The notes under the pieces were generated by a model. That model did no database searches. It had not been told where the DNA came from and saw only the letters and a program-made list of their open reading frames with translations. This document shows positions 1 to 11,920 of a DNA stretch of 64,000 bases, piece by piece. Made by a program: the position numbers and the translations under genes. Positions within the stretch are counted from its first letter, which is position 1. Every line of letters begins with the position of its first letter. The stretch comes from Macrostomum hystrix (taxonomy: Eukaryota > Platyhelminthes > Macrostomidae): contig CATNEN010000038.1 in the NCBI GenBank assembly GCA_950097015.1, positions 34,062,501 to 34,126,500 on the forward strand, written 5' to 3'.

Positions 1-9
1 TTTACTAAC

Positions 10-640
10 CCCTAAACCTCAGAACCTGAAACCTCAGAACCTGAAACCTCAGAATCCTGAAACCTCAGAACCTAAAACCTCAGAACCCTAATAATAATAA
101 TAATTGCAGGAGGGCTGCGGGCAATGACACATAGTTTGGTGACACTAGACCCGCAACCAGCGAGGAGGCAATTCTGCCCATTTCGCTGACTCCTGAGCAC
201 ACACGCACACAGATACCGTACGCAGGCGTACGCTCACACAGGTGTGTACATCTGCCCTGACTTTCTCATCGTCAGGCAGTGTACACTCGAACTGTGCCTT
301 GGAGGTTGGCCCTCAAGGGCGTAAATTGCACGACAAGCCCCCAAGCCTTCTCTCCGCGGCTGCGCCCCAAATAAATGTGGCCTCGCCGTGGAATCGAACT
401 TAGGGACTGTGGTGCGAGTGGCAAACGCGTTAACCGCTCTGCCACCGACCCCCTCTCAGAACCCTAAAACCTCAGAACCCTGAAACCTTGGAATCCTGAA
501 ACATCAGAGCCCTGAAACCTCACAATCCTTAAACCTCAGAAGCCTGAAACATCAGAACCGTGAACCATCAGAACCCATAAACCTCGGAACCTTGAAACCT
601 CACAGCCGTGAAATTTCAGAACCTGAAACGTCAGAACCCG
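10..640. repeat. 15-16 bp minisatellite (CCTGAAACCTCAGAA), split by a SINE
   Basis: Units around CCTGAAACCTCAGAA run from about 10 to 90 and resume from 455 to about 640 with growing divergence. The interruption is the SINE at 91-454. The array lies in the intron or region just 3' of the PAF-acetylhydrolase exon. Confidence 0.9.
91..454 (-). mobile_element. tRNA-derived SINE, family 1 (copy 1, full length)
   Basis: Read on the minus strand, the head at 454 shows an A-box-like GGCAGAGCGGTTAACGCG and a B-box GTTCGATTCC about 30 nt later, as in a class II (Ser/Leu-like) tRNA. The body contains GGGGCGCAGCCGCGG and ends in a (TTA)n tail at 91-104. It is inserted inside the 15-bp minisatellite. 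Confidence 0.85.
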
Positions 641-661
641 AACCCGACCTAAACTATGTAC

Positions 662-935
662 CTGTCGCTTCCTCGCCGCAGCCAATCAGCGGGCCCCGCC
701 AGGCGCAGCACAATCTGAGCCGGCCAGCAGCCCAGGCGAAGAAGCCGCGCAGCCAGCGACTCCAGCGCAGAAAGTCCAGCAAGCCGTGGACATACTCCGG
801 CTCCGTATAATCGTAGCCGTCATTAACTGGCGCCTCAGTCGGATAATAGACTCGGCCTAAGACGCCTGATTGGCCCCGATCTGTGAGCAGGTCGAATGCG
901 CCCACAGTGTGCGGGCCGCTTGGCCGGTAGACAAA
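662..935 (-). CDS. PAF-acetylhydrolase (PAFAH2/PLA2G7-like), one N-terminal exon; gene runs off left edge
   Basis: Seen: a minus-strand open segment bounded by a TTTTTCAG acceptor (exon starts at 935) and a CAG|GTACAT donor (last exon base 662), 274 nt, entering in phase 0. It encodes about 91 residues including SGPHTVG, a region reading GVLGRVYYPTEAP, and later AWRGPL. Family knowledge: PAF acetylhydrolases begin with a TGPH-VG segment, then an F-R-(L/I)-(F/Y)YP strand and a W-GP motif ahead of the alpha/beta-hydrolase core. The order and spacing here fit cytosolic PAFAH2 and plasma PLA2G7. The enzyme removes short or oxidised sn-2 acyl chains from phospholipids. The catalytic GxSxG, Asp and His would lie in later exons beyond the left edge. 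The start codon is probably in an upstream exon that I could not find. The downstream intron begins in a 15-bp minisatellite carrying a SINE. PAFAH2 and PLA2G7 cannot be told apart from this part. Confidence 0.72.
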
Positions 936-995
936 CTGAAAAATTGGCGCCAGTTTAAAATTTGAATAAAAAACCCGACAAAAAACGATCGTCAA

Positions 996-3600
996 CTTTC
1001 AATTAGTTATGCAAAGTTCACAATATGAGATTTACTATTTTGTTTCATTAATTAGCTTAGAAGAAATAGTTGAAGCTTTCTTAAGCCGGTGTTGTGTTGT
1101 CCATGGTTGTTCGGACGCACGTTCATTATACAGCAGAGTCGGACTTTAAAAGTGGCGCCACTCTTTCAAGCACGCTGGTAAAATAGTACGTACGCCAAAC
1201 ACTCACTCCAATGCTTTGGAACTTAAACTCAGAACTGTGGAATTTCACAATCTATAAAACGAGAGTCGGGATCAAAGTACAGACTCGAAAGGGTCCTCGG
1301 AGTTGGAAGCAAACCACTTGCAACTAGGCAAGTGAGACAAAAATAGCTCACTATAAGAGATAAGGGTTAAATTAAGGTCGGCAGATTTCAACCTTGAGTT
1401 GTGATGCATCATTGACCAATGTTACACATGCTTCTAAGAAAAAACCTCTTCTGTAATTGAGACTGCGGAGAAATACACTGCACTTGTAAAGAAAAGTATG
1501 ATTTGTGTACTTGATATTTTAGTCTATGGCCTGCTTAAAGGGCAAATGTTTCATATTTGCGATTTTATTTGCAGTCGATTTTGCTTGAAGTGACCACTTA
1601 AAATATTTTCAGAATCTCGATTATTGGAAAAAATGAAAATGGAAAATTTACGAGCATATTGTTTTATATAAGTCTCGATATGAATGGGCCATAGACAATC
1701 AAATCTACTTGCCTCTCCCTATATAAAAAATCAACTATGGTCTATCAGTGGCCCTGAAAAGGGCCGTTTTAACTATCAACATCAATATCTGTTGCAGTGT
1801 CGCGTTATCTGACACAAGTGGTCTCTTACTAAAAAGGCTTTTGGTATTATTCACAAGGGTAACGCCCTGGGTTAGAGGATCAAAACCTCAATAAGAGTTG
1901 CTTACTTTACACTTTTAAGTCATTCATGAAAGGACCAAGACAAACAAAGTTTACTTTTATTATGTTTTTTTGAAGCTGTCAGCCTCCAAAGCCCAGTGCA
2001 CATTGGTTTGTTTCTAATCACTTCACTACTTTAATAAAACATATTTTCAACTATGAAAATACTCAATAGTTGTAATATAAAAACACTAATAATAGCATTA
2101 TTTTACCATTATTTCCCTCAATTTAAAGACATTAGAAAAAAACAAAAACAGCTATAACAATATGTCTAACAACATTGCTGTCTCAGATGGCTCACAAATT
2201 CTAGATTATTTTTTATAGTATTGACATCAGCAGCAATTCCTGATTCCGCAATGCATTTTTCTTCTCTAGGCTGCAAACATGTTTATACAATTAAGTCTTC
2301 TAACTTAATATTTCTACTTTAGCAGTCCCTTTTGAAATTACTAAGGATGCAAACATTGTGGAGAAGTGGAATTTGGTTTTCAAAATCCAATTATTAAACA
2401 ATTCACTACCCGAGAAAAAAACTTTGTAAACTTGTCAAATCCCAATGGTACTTTGTACTTGACTATACTTAAAAAGTTTGTCATGTTGGAGATTTAAGTA
2501 CTTAGCAAGAAGTAGGCCGGTCGACATGTAGTTCAAACATTAAATAACTTAAAAAGTACTTGGAAGTTATTATCTGAAATAGTTAGTTTGTATCTAGGTA
2601 CTTGAAAGTAACTTTAAATTAAAATCAACATCCCAAACTTGCCAAGCTTGTAACAATACTTTGCAGTAATTATTCAAGTATGTCATGTTTACTTTCAAAG
2701 TTACTTGTCAGGTTTATCATAATATTTTTTCTTGGATATGTGTCCAATATAATAACAAATTTAGTTTAGAGACTATATAAGGGCAGGGCTTTCTGAATAA
2801 ATCAAATGAATTTGAGAAGGACTCTAAGTAATTTTTTTAATATAATAGTCTCTAATATTAATTACCTAAATGTTAATTACCAAAGAATATGATTCAGGTG
2901 TACCTGCATGCAAGGGCTCATAAAAAGTTAGAAACAAAGTTGCAATTAATAATCACAAAAAATTAAATATTCTTTCAAGAACAATGGCATACATTATAAG
3001 AAAAAATACAAAGTCAGCTAGCGAATGTAGTGAAGCAGTAATATAGCTAGAAAAGAACATACATTTTACATAGAAACATAACAAATCAACAATCTAAACT
3101 CTGCACTTTTATAGAATTCTATCTACCTAGCTATGTTGCTTGCTTGCTAGTTTGCTAGCTTAGCTGATCAACATACACCTCAAAAAAAACCATCTTTCCA
3201 GCTTAATAAATTCTACTTAGTATACATAGAATACGTAGGATGTTTCGAATGACATTGTGCCTAGTGTAGTGCTCACGACACGTGCATGCAGGCCTGATTT
3301 TCGTTGAATAGAAATCCATTGAATTTGAAAATGTGCGATGTAAACAACTATACGTTATAACTTCATGAACACAATATTTAGATTTAAAGCGAGTCAGACG
3401 GTTTGCTTTTTTATGAAAAAATGACGAACAGCTCAAATTACGTTTAATTTTTTTGTCCACAACAGTTCGCTTAATTTATTGTATACTTTATGCCGATATA
3501 GAAAAATTAACTAAATAAAAGTTTGGCTCGATGTCGACACGATCACAATGTGCCACAAAACTGGCCAACGAAGTCTATCACTCACGGCATTTAAAGCTAT
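996..3600. other. AT-rich intergenic DNA, no gene seen
   Basis: No exon-like frame or splice-bounded homology is visible on either strand. Short ORFs here are of chance length. A promoter for the minus-strand PAF-acetylhydrolase gene should lie in this stretch, but no specific element stands out. Confidence 0.5.
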
Positions 3601-3659
3601 TGTAGTGGGAGCATATTTTGTCATTGGTCGGTAGCAGTTGGTTCCGTCTATTTATAGAA

Positions 3660-3905
3660 CAGTGCAAATTCACGCCTGGTCGGGATCGGGGCCATGCAGC
3701 CATACATGCAGGTGGGCAGACGCCAACCACCCCGTCAACTCTATCCATGGGCTGGAGTCCCAGCCAATCAGGTTATGATCCGGCCTCGCTGAATTTCTAC
3801 CCCGGCGAGAAACCATGCACCCTAAGGCTATAGGAAGTGGTCGCGCAAGTCTACTGTGATTCCTGCACCCATAAGGCTCAAGGTGCCAGCCTGACAGCCA
3901 CCCCA
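3660..3905. repeat. GC-rich block, possible third SINE-like relic
   Basis: A sharply bounded GC-rich block in AT-rich DNA. It contains GCAGACGCCAACCACC and a CCATGGGCTGG word resembling the tail of SINE family 2 (GGACGCCACACCCACC, CCATGGACTGG). No tRNA-like head is visible. Confidence 0.35.
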
Positions 3906-3929
3906 CCCCGCCAACCGCCCTATCAGGGG

Positions 3930-4340
3930 TCAGTTCGGTCTATTTAATGAAACGCGTTTTCGCCGTGTCCGAAAACTACTACTCTTCGGCCCATTGTCGC
4001 CTAAATTGAACTTCTAATTCGCCTCGATCACCTCGTGAGAAGCAAGAAAGTCGCGCTCTAAGCGCGTGTGATTGCTCCGGCCAGCTTATTTGATTGTTCC
4101 ATCCCAATTCCCGACCACAAGCTGCTTGTCAGTTAGGTGCTCTCGGCGTTCTGCATCTTGAGAGTGCGCTGCTGGTCAGAGTGGTCTAATTAGGTGCCTG
4201 TTGTTAAATTCAGTAAGTGCTCTCTTCAGAGACTTACTTTTACTTCGAAGACTGTCGTGATCGCGTCTACATCAACCCATCATTAACATCCATCACCGCT
4301 GCTACTATTGAACTGATTGGTATAGGACACCGAACCCGGT
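3930..4340 (+). promoter_or_regulatory. Possible promoter plus 5' noncoding exon (speculative)
   Basis: A TATTTAA at about 3938 is followed by roughly 390 bp of mixed composition ending in CGAACCCG|GTGAGTAG at about 4339, a strong donor consensus. The plus-strand gene downstream is USH1G at 9.9 kb, so this could be its noncoding first exon. The link is inference only. Confidence 0.25.
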
Positions 4341-4344
4341 GAGT

Positions 4345-5249
4345 AGACAATTAACTATAAGCTTTGAATCCTCCTGATGCTCCAAGTAGGTTTGTCTGGG
4401 ATATATTTCTTATTTATATGCTTCCTGAGTAATTTAAATTAAAATTTACTGAAGTTGTAGCGGCAGATATCATTGTGTCTATCGAAATTTTGGTCCTTAA
4501 AATCTAAATGATCAAGGGGGCCGGCATGATAACTATAGGTAACATCTACGTCTAGACGACTTGATTGTGTCGTCTAATGTTACACACATGTGCTAATACA
4601 TGTACCTGGGCAAATATGTGCCTCAAAATCACGAATTTCCATTGAATCTTTGCTCTGTAAAATACTGAAGCTGCAGTGCATCCTAGCTGCATGGAAACTC
4701 AACTGCAGACTATCTCTGTAGTATAAAGACGGTGAACAATAGCTCTATACGATGTTTGAAGAGCAGGCAATACGTACTGTTTTGGTAGCTCTGAGACACT
4801 GTTACATGGGTTTTTTAATTATTTATTTGCTGAGCTACAGACCTGATCTCTGTGCTCTCTCACCGCGTACGTGTTCTCGATCAGCTCATCATGCAGGAAA
4901 TGGCGCGCGTGCTGCAAGCTGAAATATAACGTCAAATTTAGCTCTCTCAGAGATTTTCTCGGGATTTTGAGAAAGGACAGCCTATGCAGGGCAGGGGACA
5001 GATTTTTTGGCCACATTCTTCAGCAATCTCAGAGGAGCTGGCATTTAAATTTTTCACGAGATCTTGGCCACAATTTACTACCTCTTACTTCCTGCTGCAG
5101 CATTAAGTAAGAATCATTTTATTGCCAGTGCAATGTATGCAGTGTACAGTTATTTTTACACTTTCCCTTTTTTGATCTGTGAATATTTTGCTAAGCATAC
5201 AAGTTGAAATAGTTTACTTGGGCTGACGGAAACAAACAACGTAGATTTA
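4345..5249. other. Intergenic, nothing recognised
   Basis: Unique-looking AT-rich DNA. Two overlapping short ORFs on opposite strands near 4.8-5.1 kb have no family resemblance I can see. Confidence 0.45.
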
Positions 5250-5475
5250 TTGATTAATTGATAGACTGGACGTTGAAAGGAGAGAAAGATAGATAAATAG
5301 ATAGATGGATTGATAGATAGACTGGAAGATATATAGTGGGAGAGATTGATAGATTGATAGATTGACTGAATGATTGATAGACTGGATAATAGTTGATTAA
5401 TTAACAGATTAATTGATAAACTGGAAGATAGTAGAAGAGATCAATAGATAGATATATTGATTGATTGATAGATCG
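5250..5475. repeat. GATA/GATT tetranucleotide microsatellite
   Basis: Degenerate runs of GATAGATTGATAGATT and GATAGATAGATAGAT over about 225 bp, directly beside a SINE family 2 copy. Confidence 0.85.
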
Positions 5476-5476
5476 T

Positions 5477-5673
5477 GGCCGGCCCAAAACACTTTAGATT
5501 TCTACCCAGAAAATGCAGTTACCCATTTTACAGCTGGGTGTACGGAGGTAAAGCGATCGGGAATCATAGTTTCAGTGCTACTCAAAGATGCAAACTAATT
5601 CCCAGGGTTGCGATTCGAACCAATGACCTCCTGATCAGAAGTCCGAAGCTCCTCACCAACTGGGCTACAAATC
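5477..5673 (-). mobile_element. tRNA-derived SINE, family 2 (diverged copy)
   Basis: The minus strand reads TAGCCCAGTTGGTGAGGAGC (A-box region), then GGTTCGAATCGC (B box), and later CACCCAGCTGTAAAATGGGT. The last motif is shared with the family 2 copies at 16.8 and 55.9 kb. Confidence 0.7.
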
Positions 5674-5743
5674 AGACAAATAAGATTATTGACTTACTAT
5701 ACGATATTACATGCAATATATAAAGACCAAATGAGAGAAACGA

Positions 5744-6494
5744 ATTGGGATATCGATGGATGATTGGGATATCGATAGATAATTGGGATATCACCAGATA
5801 ATTAGGATATCGATTGATAATAGGGAAATCGATGGATAATTAGGATATCACTATATAATTGGGATCTCGATGGATAATTGGGATTATCGATGGATAATTG
5901 GGATCTCGATGGATGATTGGGATCTTGATGGATAATTGGGATCTCGATGGATAATTAGGATATCGATGGATGATTGGGATATCGATGGATAATTGGGATA
6001 TCGATGGATAATTGGGATATCGATGGATATTGGGATATCGATGGATAATTGGGATCTCGATGGATAAGTAGGATATCGATGGATGATTGGGATATCGATA
6101 GATAATTGGGATATCACCGGATAATTAGGATATCGATTGATAATTTGGATATCAATGGATAATTGGGATATCGATAGATAATTGGGATATTGATAGATAA
6201 TTGGGATACCGATAGATAATTGGGATATCACTGGATAATTGGGATATCGATAGATGATTGGGATATCACTGGATAATTGGGATATCACTGGATAATTGGG
6301 ATCTTGATGGATAATTGGGATCTCGATGGATAATTAGGATATCGATGGATGATTGGGATATCGATAGATAATTGGGATATCACCGGATAATTAGGATGTC
6401 GATTGATAATTGGGATATCGATGGATTATTGGGATATCGATGGATATTGGGATATCGATGGATATTGGGATATCGATGGATAATTGGGATATCG
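5744..6494. repeat. 19-bp minisatellite (GGGATATCGATGGATAATT)
   Basis: About 39 units of GGGATATCGATGGATAATT with variants (CACCGG, CTCGAT, GATAGAT). The EcoRV core GATATC recurs. The long minus-strand ORF across it is a product of the repeat. Confidence 0.95.
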
Positions 6495-7061
6495 TCAACG
6501 AGTTTTGTGAAAGCATATGTATATTATCCATCGATTGTATTCAAATTTCTAATTTTCATTAAACTTCCCAATATCTTTACTTGCTAATCGAAAACTGAGT
6601 CTGTGCTCTTAAGCAACAGGCCTAAATTCCAAGTCCGTTGCGATATGTAGAGAAATTTTATAGGTTGGGAAATGGGCGGGCCTACAGTCCATGGACTGGA
6701 TAGATAAAGCTTCAATTTCTAATATAATTTTTGTTATAAAACAGTCGATCTTCTAATTTAAGCACAATATGAGAAGCTTAATTTCACTACGCTAGAGTTG
6801 ATTGTTTATATGCCTTGCATTCAAGAACTGACACAGAGGTCCACTTTAATTAGTTCCACATTCAAAGCTGTGGTTAATTCAAGATGCATGATATAAACAG
6901 CCATTTGTAATGACATGCGAAGTATGAATGGACCACACACGAAGCTGTGATGAAATTTGAGTCATTCAGTATATTAATACATTGAATATAATTAATTAAT
7001 AATAATAATTTAGTACAACCTGCATCCAATAGAGCCAGGTGTGCAGCCGACAGCACAGCCG
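6495..7061. other. Intergenic, nothing recognised except a SINE-2 tail word
   Basis: AT-rich and unique-looking. A CAGTCCATGGACTG palindrome at 6685-6698 suggests a truncated SINE family 2 tail. Confidence 0.45.
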
Positions 7062-7285
7062 CAGCTATTGCGTGGCGCATCTGAAGGCTGCGTACGGTTG
7101 TTCAGTCCATGGACTGGGGGCGGACGCCACACCCACCCTTACATTACCTTAGCTAATTGCTGTTACCCATTTAACAGCTTTTTGAATTTAAGCGCAAACA
7201 CCAGAATTATTCCAGTGGCATCTAGAATCGAACCCTCGACCTTCAAGTCGTAAGTCAGACGCTCTAGCCACTAGGCTAATACCCC
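7062..7285 (-). mobile_element. tRNA-derived SINE, family 2 (copy)
   Basis: The minus strand from 7285 reads TAGCCTAGTGGCTAGAGCG (A box), then GAGGGTTCGATTCTAG (B box). The tail holds the palindrome CAGTCCATGGACTG and CTGCGTACGG words shared with the copy at 55.9 kb. Confidence 0.82.
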
Positions 7286-8164
7286 TTATCATTAAGGGGC
7301 TGTAACTGAATATTTTAGTAACTAATGCTTAGGCTTGCATATTGCGGCAGTGCGTGTAAGGGCCAGAACCGATTTACTTTGACACACAGTACACTATACA
7401 ATATAGCCATATTCGAGATAGAGTAGAAAATGCTAGAGACCATATGCCGTGTACTCAATGCAAATAACGCCCTCTTTTGTTTACAGGGGCCGACAATGCC
7501 AAAACCTCTCTGCTCAGCTCACTCTATTGCTCAGAATTCTCCAATTTTCTTTCCTCCCTCTCTGCTCAAACCGTCTTTTTTTTACTCTATACCTTTTCTG
7601 GCCCCCAATAGGTCTCGGCACTAGAGGCTTGAGGTCTGTCTATCGACTCGGTACCAGTAAACGCTGTCAGCCATTTCTCACAGGCAAATCGCCCTAGAAG
7701 GCTGCGTGACTCTGAACCAGCTGCCAACCAAAAATAACAATTTTTTTGCTAAATTATACTTCTGTGTACTGTACGCCCAGTCTTTTTAGCATAAATACTT
7801 GTCAGCTTCAAAGTTTCAATTTTTGGACGACAATACAGATATTTTTTTATTGCTCGCTTTTTTGTTTTATCGTCGATTGATATGATAGGGATTAGAGCCT
7901 AGGATTAGCTGTGAGATATAAGGTAAGTTCTTCGATCGATATTTCGATATTAAAGTGCACCTATATATATATATATATAGTGTCTGCACAACAAAAGTAC
8001 AATTAATAATTCCCACTAATATAATTTTAAGCTTAACGCCATCACTAACTCGCAAAGAAGAATTTAACTAGCTTTCACGTCTCTAGAACCATTTCATCAA
8101 ATTTCACCACCACTAAAGCTCAAAAAATCCCTAAATAATGTACATGTAGCTTCAGTTTTCCCAG
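7286..8164. other. Intergenic, nothing recognised
   Basis: No supported gene. A short (TA)n run occurs near 7965-7978. Overlapping small ORFs near 7.4-7.7 kb show no recognisable family. Confidence 0.45.
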
Positions 8165-8615
8165 GTGTAGAATCTTAGGGGTGTGGAACTTAGGGGTGTG
8201 GAACTTAGGGGTGTGGAATTTAAGGGTGTGGAATTTAAGGGTGTGGAATTTAGGGGTGTGGAATTTAAGGGTGTGGAATTTAGGGGTGTGGAATTTAAGG
8301 GTGTGGAATTTAAGGGTGTGGAATTTAGGGGTGTGGAATTTAGGGGTGTGGAATTTAGGGGTGTGGAATTTAAGGGTGTGGAATTTAAGGGTGTGGAATT
8401 TAGGGGTGTGGAATTTAGGGGTGTGGAATTTAGGGGTGTGGAATTTAGGGGTGTGGAATTTAAGGGTGTGGAATTTAAGGGTGTGGAATTTAGGGGTGTG
8501 GAATTTAGGGGTGTAGAATTTAGGGGTGTGGAATTTAAGGGTGTGGAATTTTAGGGTGTGGAATTTAAGGGTGTAGAATTTAGGGGTGTGGAATTTAGGG
8601 GTGTGGAATTTAGGG
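8165..8615. repeat. 15-bp minisatellite (GTGTGGAATTTAGGG) with two alternating variants
   Basis: About 30 units, nearly all either TTAGGGGTGTGGAAT or TTAAGGGTGTGGAAT. Because 15 is a multiple of three, frames stay open and translate as (GVEFR/K)n, but no splice sites, promoter or family support coding. Confidence 0.95.
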
Positions 8616-9420
8616 ATCCTAAAACTCTAATCTAATAGGATTTATGGCAAAAATAGAGTGACACTTGTGTAGGATCCTTTGAAAATAAGGACAAAAGGCC
8701 CTACGCACGAAAGCCAATTAGAAAAAGGATTTTTGTGCATTTAGCAGTCTGGAATCTTGAATTTGGCGACTTTACACTGAGAGAGCTCTGTGCATCCACC
8801 CCACATTACCAGAGAATCTCCATTTCTCACTTGACAACATAATGCAGGTAGGTATCTGAGGGGAGTCGGGGCTATATAGGTTTAGGTTTTATAAAGCTGA
8901 CATTGCACATTGGACCCAGCTGGGGGGTGGGGCGACTTTTCTCTGTTTACAATTTCCCAGAGAGATGGAATTGAGTTTCGTGAGCACGTGCTGCATGAGT
9001 TTGTCACCAGGACTGGGGATTGGTCGCCGGGCGCACTCATTCTTTAATCCCCTTATCCTGTCCCTCTCCCCACCAGTTCCCCTGTCTCCCCCTCGCCGTC
9101 GTCCTTCCCACGCGCCCGTCCCAATTCTAATTTCCTCTCCTTCACTCCGCCTGGTCCCCAAAGGCATGCAAGAATTTATAATCTTATCTGGTGCAGCCGT
9201 GGCAGCTCCTTGATTTGCTCATTGGGTGGCCGCTCTGCAATGGCCCGCACTTGAGTTTTGTTTTCAAGCCCTGTTGTTGCGCTGAACTGACACTAAATTG
9301 AATATTTAAAACAAGCCTGGTTTTGTTTGACTGCAGTGATTGAATTTCAATTGTAAAACGCTTCTTTGTTGCTGTTTTTCTGCTCTTACAATAACTGCAG
9401 GTAAGCTTCCGACGCACCAA
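8616..9420. other. Intergenic upstream of USH1G with a pyrimidine-rich, GC-rich block
   Basis: About 9000-9160 is C/T-rich on the plus strand (CTGTCCCTCTCCCCACC, CCCCTCGCCGTCGTCC). It could be part of a promoter or 5' exon of USH1G, but nothing confirms that. Confidence 0.35.
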
Positions 9421-9426
9421 TACTAT

Positions 9427-9725
9427 GAGACTGAGGAGAGATGAGACAGGGGAGGGATGAGATTAAGGAGAGATGAGATAATGGAGAGATGAGACAGGAG
9501 GGAGATGAGACACGAGAGAGATGAGACTGGGGAGAGATAACACAGGTGAGAGATGAGACAGGTACGAGATGAGACGGGGGAAAAATGAAGAGACATGAGA
9601 GAGATGAGTCAGGGAAGAGAAAACACAGAGGAAAGATAAGGCAGTCGAGAGATGAGACTAGGGAGAGATAAGACAGGTGAGCGATGAGAGTGAAATGAGA
9701 CACGCGAGAGTTAAGACTCGGGAGA
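9427..9725. repeat. Degenerate ~16-bp minisatellite (GAGATGAGACAGGGGA)
   Basis: Irregular units around GAGATGAGACAGGGGA, ending about 200 bp before USH1G exon 1. The unit is the same family (reverse complement) as the array at 41.9 kb, and similar to that at 50.3 kb. A relic resembling the B-box end of SINE family 1 lies at about 9790-9835. Confidence 0.85.
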
Positions 9726-9937
9726 CAGATGAACGTTCATGCACTCTCGTTCATGGGCGCACATAATACGACTAAGATTCCAGTCCTGAGAATTAGTGCG
9801 ATCTCGCTGCGGATTCGAGCTCAGGACTTTGGTAGAATATCTTAAAGTTTCTCAAGTGGCATAAATGCGAAGAGCTTTTAGATTTAGATTTGGAACATTG
9901 TCTGAACGAATTAAAAACCGATTGAACAGCAGGTGTG

Positions 9938-11920
9938 ATGACCAGGTACCGGGAGCGCTATCACCAGGCAGCTAGAGACGGCTACCTGGATCTGCTGCGC
10001 GAGGCCACGCGGTCAGAAGCGGACGGACCCGATGAGAATGGCATGAGTCCAGTGATGTGGGCTGCCTTCTATGGCAACGTTGACGCACTGAGACTGCTCA
10101 TACAGAGAGGGTGAGCACAAAAACAGGAAAACTTTAGCGGACTGTCTAGCTGTATAGCCTAAATTGGTGGTTTTGCCACCAGACAACCCGACGAGAATTT
10201 CTCGATGATGCTTTGTGATGTTTTGTGATTCTGGATGAACGGATTGTTTTAGCCCGTGTTCTGCATTTTCATGGCGTTTGGTTGAATATTACGTAACAGA
10301 AAATAAGAAAATGTGGGCTTTTGAAATAACCCAGTATTTCGCATATTTCCCATTTCCTAAAAAGTTCAGCAAACAAGTAGTCTTGCTTGCTTCTGCATGA
10401 ATTCGGAATATATTCATGAATGAGTTCAACACGGCTTACCAATTTAATCCCCTCGAAATTCAAACAGTGGAAGTCCGGACAAAACTGATCACATGGGCAG
10501 CAGCGCGCTGCACTTTGCCGCTCTGAACGGCCACATGAACTGCGTCACCTTCCTGGTGAACTTCGGCGCCAACATCTGGACGCTAGACAATGACTATCAC
10601 ACGGCGCTAGATCTTGCCGGACTTCGCGATCATCGCGACATCGTTGAGTACCTGGACGGCGTGGCCGGCAAGCAGGTGAGCATGAATCGCCGGGTTGTCG
10701 CCAAGATGCGCGAGAAGGCCGCCCTGGACGCGCAGAAGCGGATCAAAAAATTCGACCGGCTGATGCGCAAAACCAGCAAGAAGCTCGCCAAGGATGACAA
10801 GCAGCAGCAGGCGGCACTGTCGGCGTCGTTCAATTCGTCGTCATCATCGACTAGCACAATGCTGCGCTCGGGCGCGACTAGCAATCCAAACTATCGGCAT
10901 CGAACGCGATCTGGCACGAGCAACGGTGACGACGTCAACCGCGGATCCGAGGAAGTCGGTGAGGCATCCGTGCCGCGGCAAAGATCGCATTCATTCGGCG
11001 TCAATGGCGGCGGTGGCAGCGGACGCAGCGGCAGCCTCTCTGATTTTGTCGGAGCAGTTTCTCTGCGACGGCATCAGAACGGCGCCGCCTCTGGCAACGG
11101 TCCGAGACCCTTCTCGGAGTACCTGACCAGTGCGCGGTCGAATCGCAGTCGTTACACCTTCGGCGCCGCTCGAAAAGTTGTCAGCCACAATCGGCAGCAG
11201 CAACAGCAGCAACAGCAGTCAGGTGGCAATAATAAGGACTATGGTGACTACACCGACGCTAACAGAGCTCTGTCAGCGTCTTCACAGAGCTCAGACATTG
11301 TGTACGCGCGAACAAGCGCCGACGGTCGGTCAATAATTTCCGGAACGACCTCGGAGCCGGACATGCAACAGCCGCAGGACGCCGGCCTGTTTGAGAGGCC
11401 CGGGTTTGGAAGCGTGGCCTTCTTTCATCGTCAACAACGAACGCCTAATCAGGCTGCTCTGATGGCGCGAACTCTCAGCTCGCTGAAGGACTCGGCCGGA
11501 CCTCCGGCCCAACCGGCGCTGCTTCAACCACCGTCGCCATCGTATAGCCGCCACAGCGGCGCAGCCGACTCAATCGGCACCTCCGGCAGCCTGCTGCGTC
11601 GATGGCGCGACCTGCCTTGGTCGGCTGAGGACCTCGACAACCTTGAGGATGACTACGAAGACGACGAAGGCGGTAACGGCCCTCTGGTGCAGCGGAAGCA
11701 GGCGGATCTGGAGCTGTTCCTGGAGTGCTTAGGCCTGACCGAGTGCATGCCGGCGCTGATGAGGGAACAGATCGACTTGGACTCGCTGAACCTGTGCACC
11801 GATGCCGATCTGCAAAGCCTCGGCCTACCGCTTGGCCCGCGGCGAAAAATACTCGAAGCGGTGCAGCGTCGAAGAGTAGCTTTTGAGCGGCCCGACTGTC
11901 TTGTGGACTTGCGCCTTTGA
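9938..11920 (+). CDS. USH1G: USH1G (SANS)/ANKS4B homologue: ankyrin repeats plus C-terminal SAM
   Basis: Two exons, 9938-10110 (ATG at 9938, donor AGAGG|GTGAGC) and 10468-11920 (acceptor AAACAG), joined in phase 2; 541 residues. The N-terminus reads [18 protein letters not shown], followed by ankyrin repeats containing [12 protein letters not shown] and [20 protein letters not shown], closely matching vertebrate SANS. Next comes a basic helical region (about residues 125-170), then a long Ser/Gly-rich low-complexity centre with a polyglutamine run. A SAM domain lies at about 469-531 ([10 protein letters not shown] to [11 protein letters not shown]). Family role: SANS is a scaffold linking harmonin and myosin VIIa in sensory-cell adhesion links; ANKS4B is its brush-border paralogue. 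The C-terminus ends VDLRL, not the class I PDZ ligand (DTSL) that I recall for vertebrate USH1G. The gene converges on the DEG/ENaC gene, with about 0.8 kb between stops. Confidence 0.9.

Noticed and set aside
5884-6288. Minus-strand ORF of tandem IPIIHRYPNYP-like units
   Set aside because: Frame through a 19-bp repeat; no other coding evidence.
7965-7980. TA-rich run as a transposon end
   Set aside because: A plain (TA)n tract with no inverted repeat or target duplication.
8181-8554. Two overlapping ORFs encoding pentapeptide repeats
   Set aside because: 15-bp minisatellite; two frames are equally open and there is no promoter, splice or homology support.
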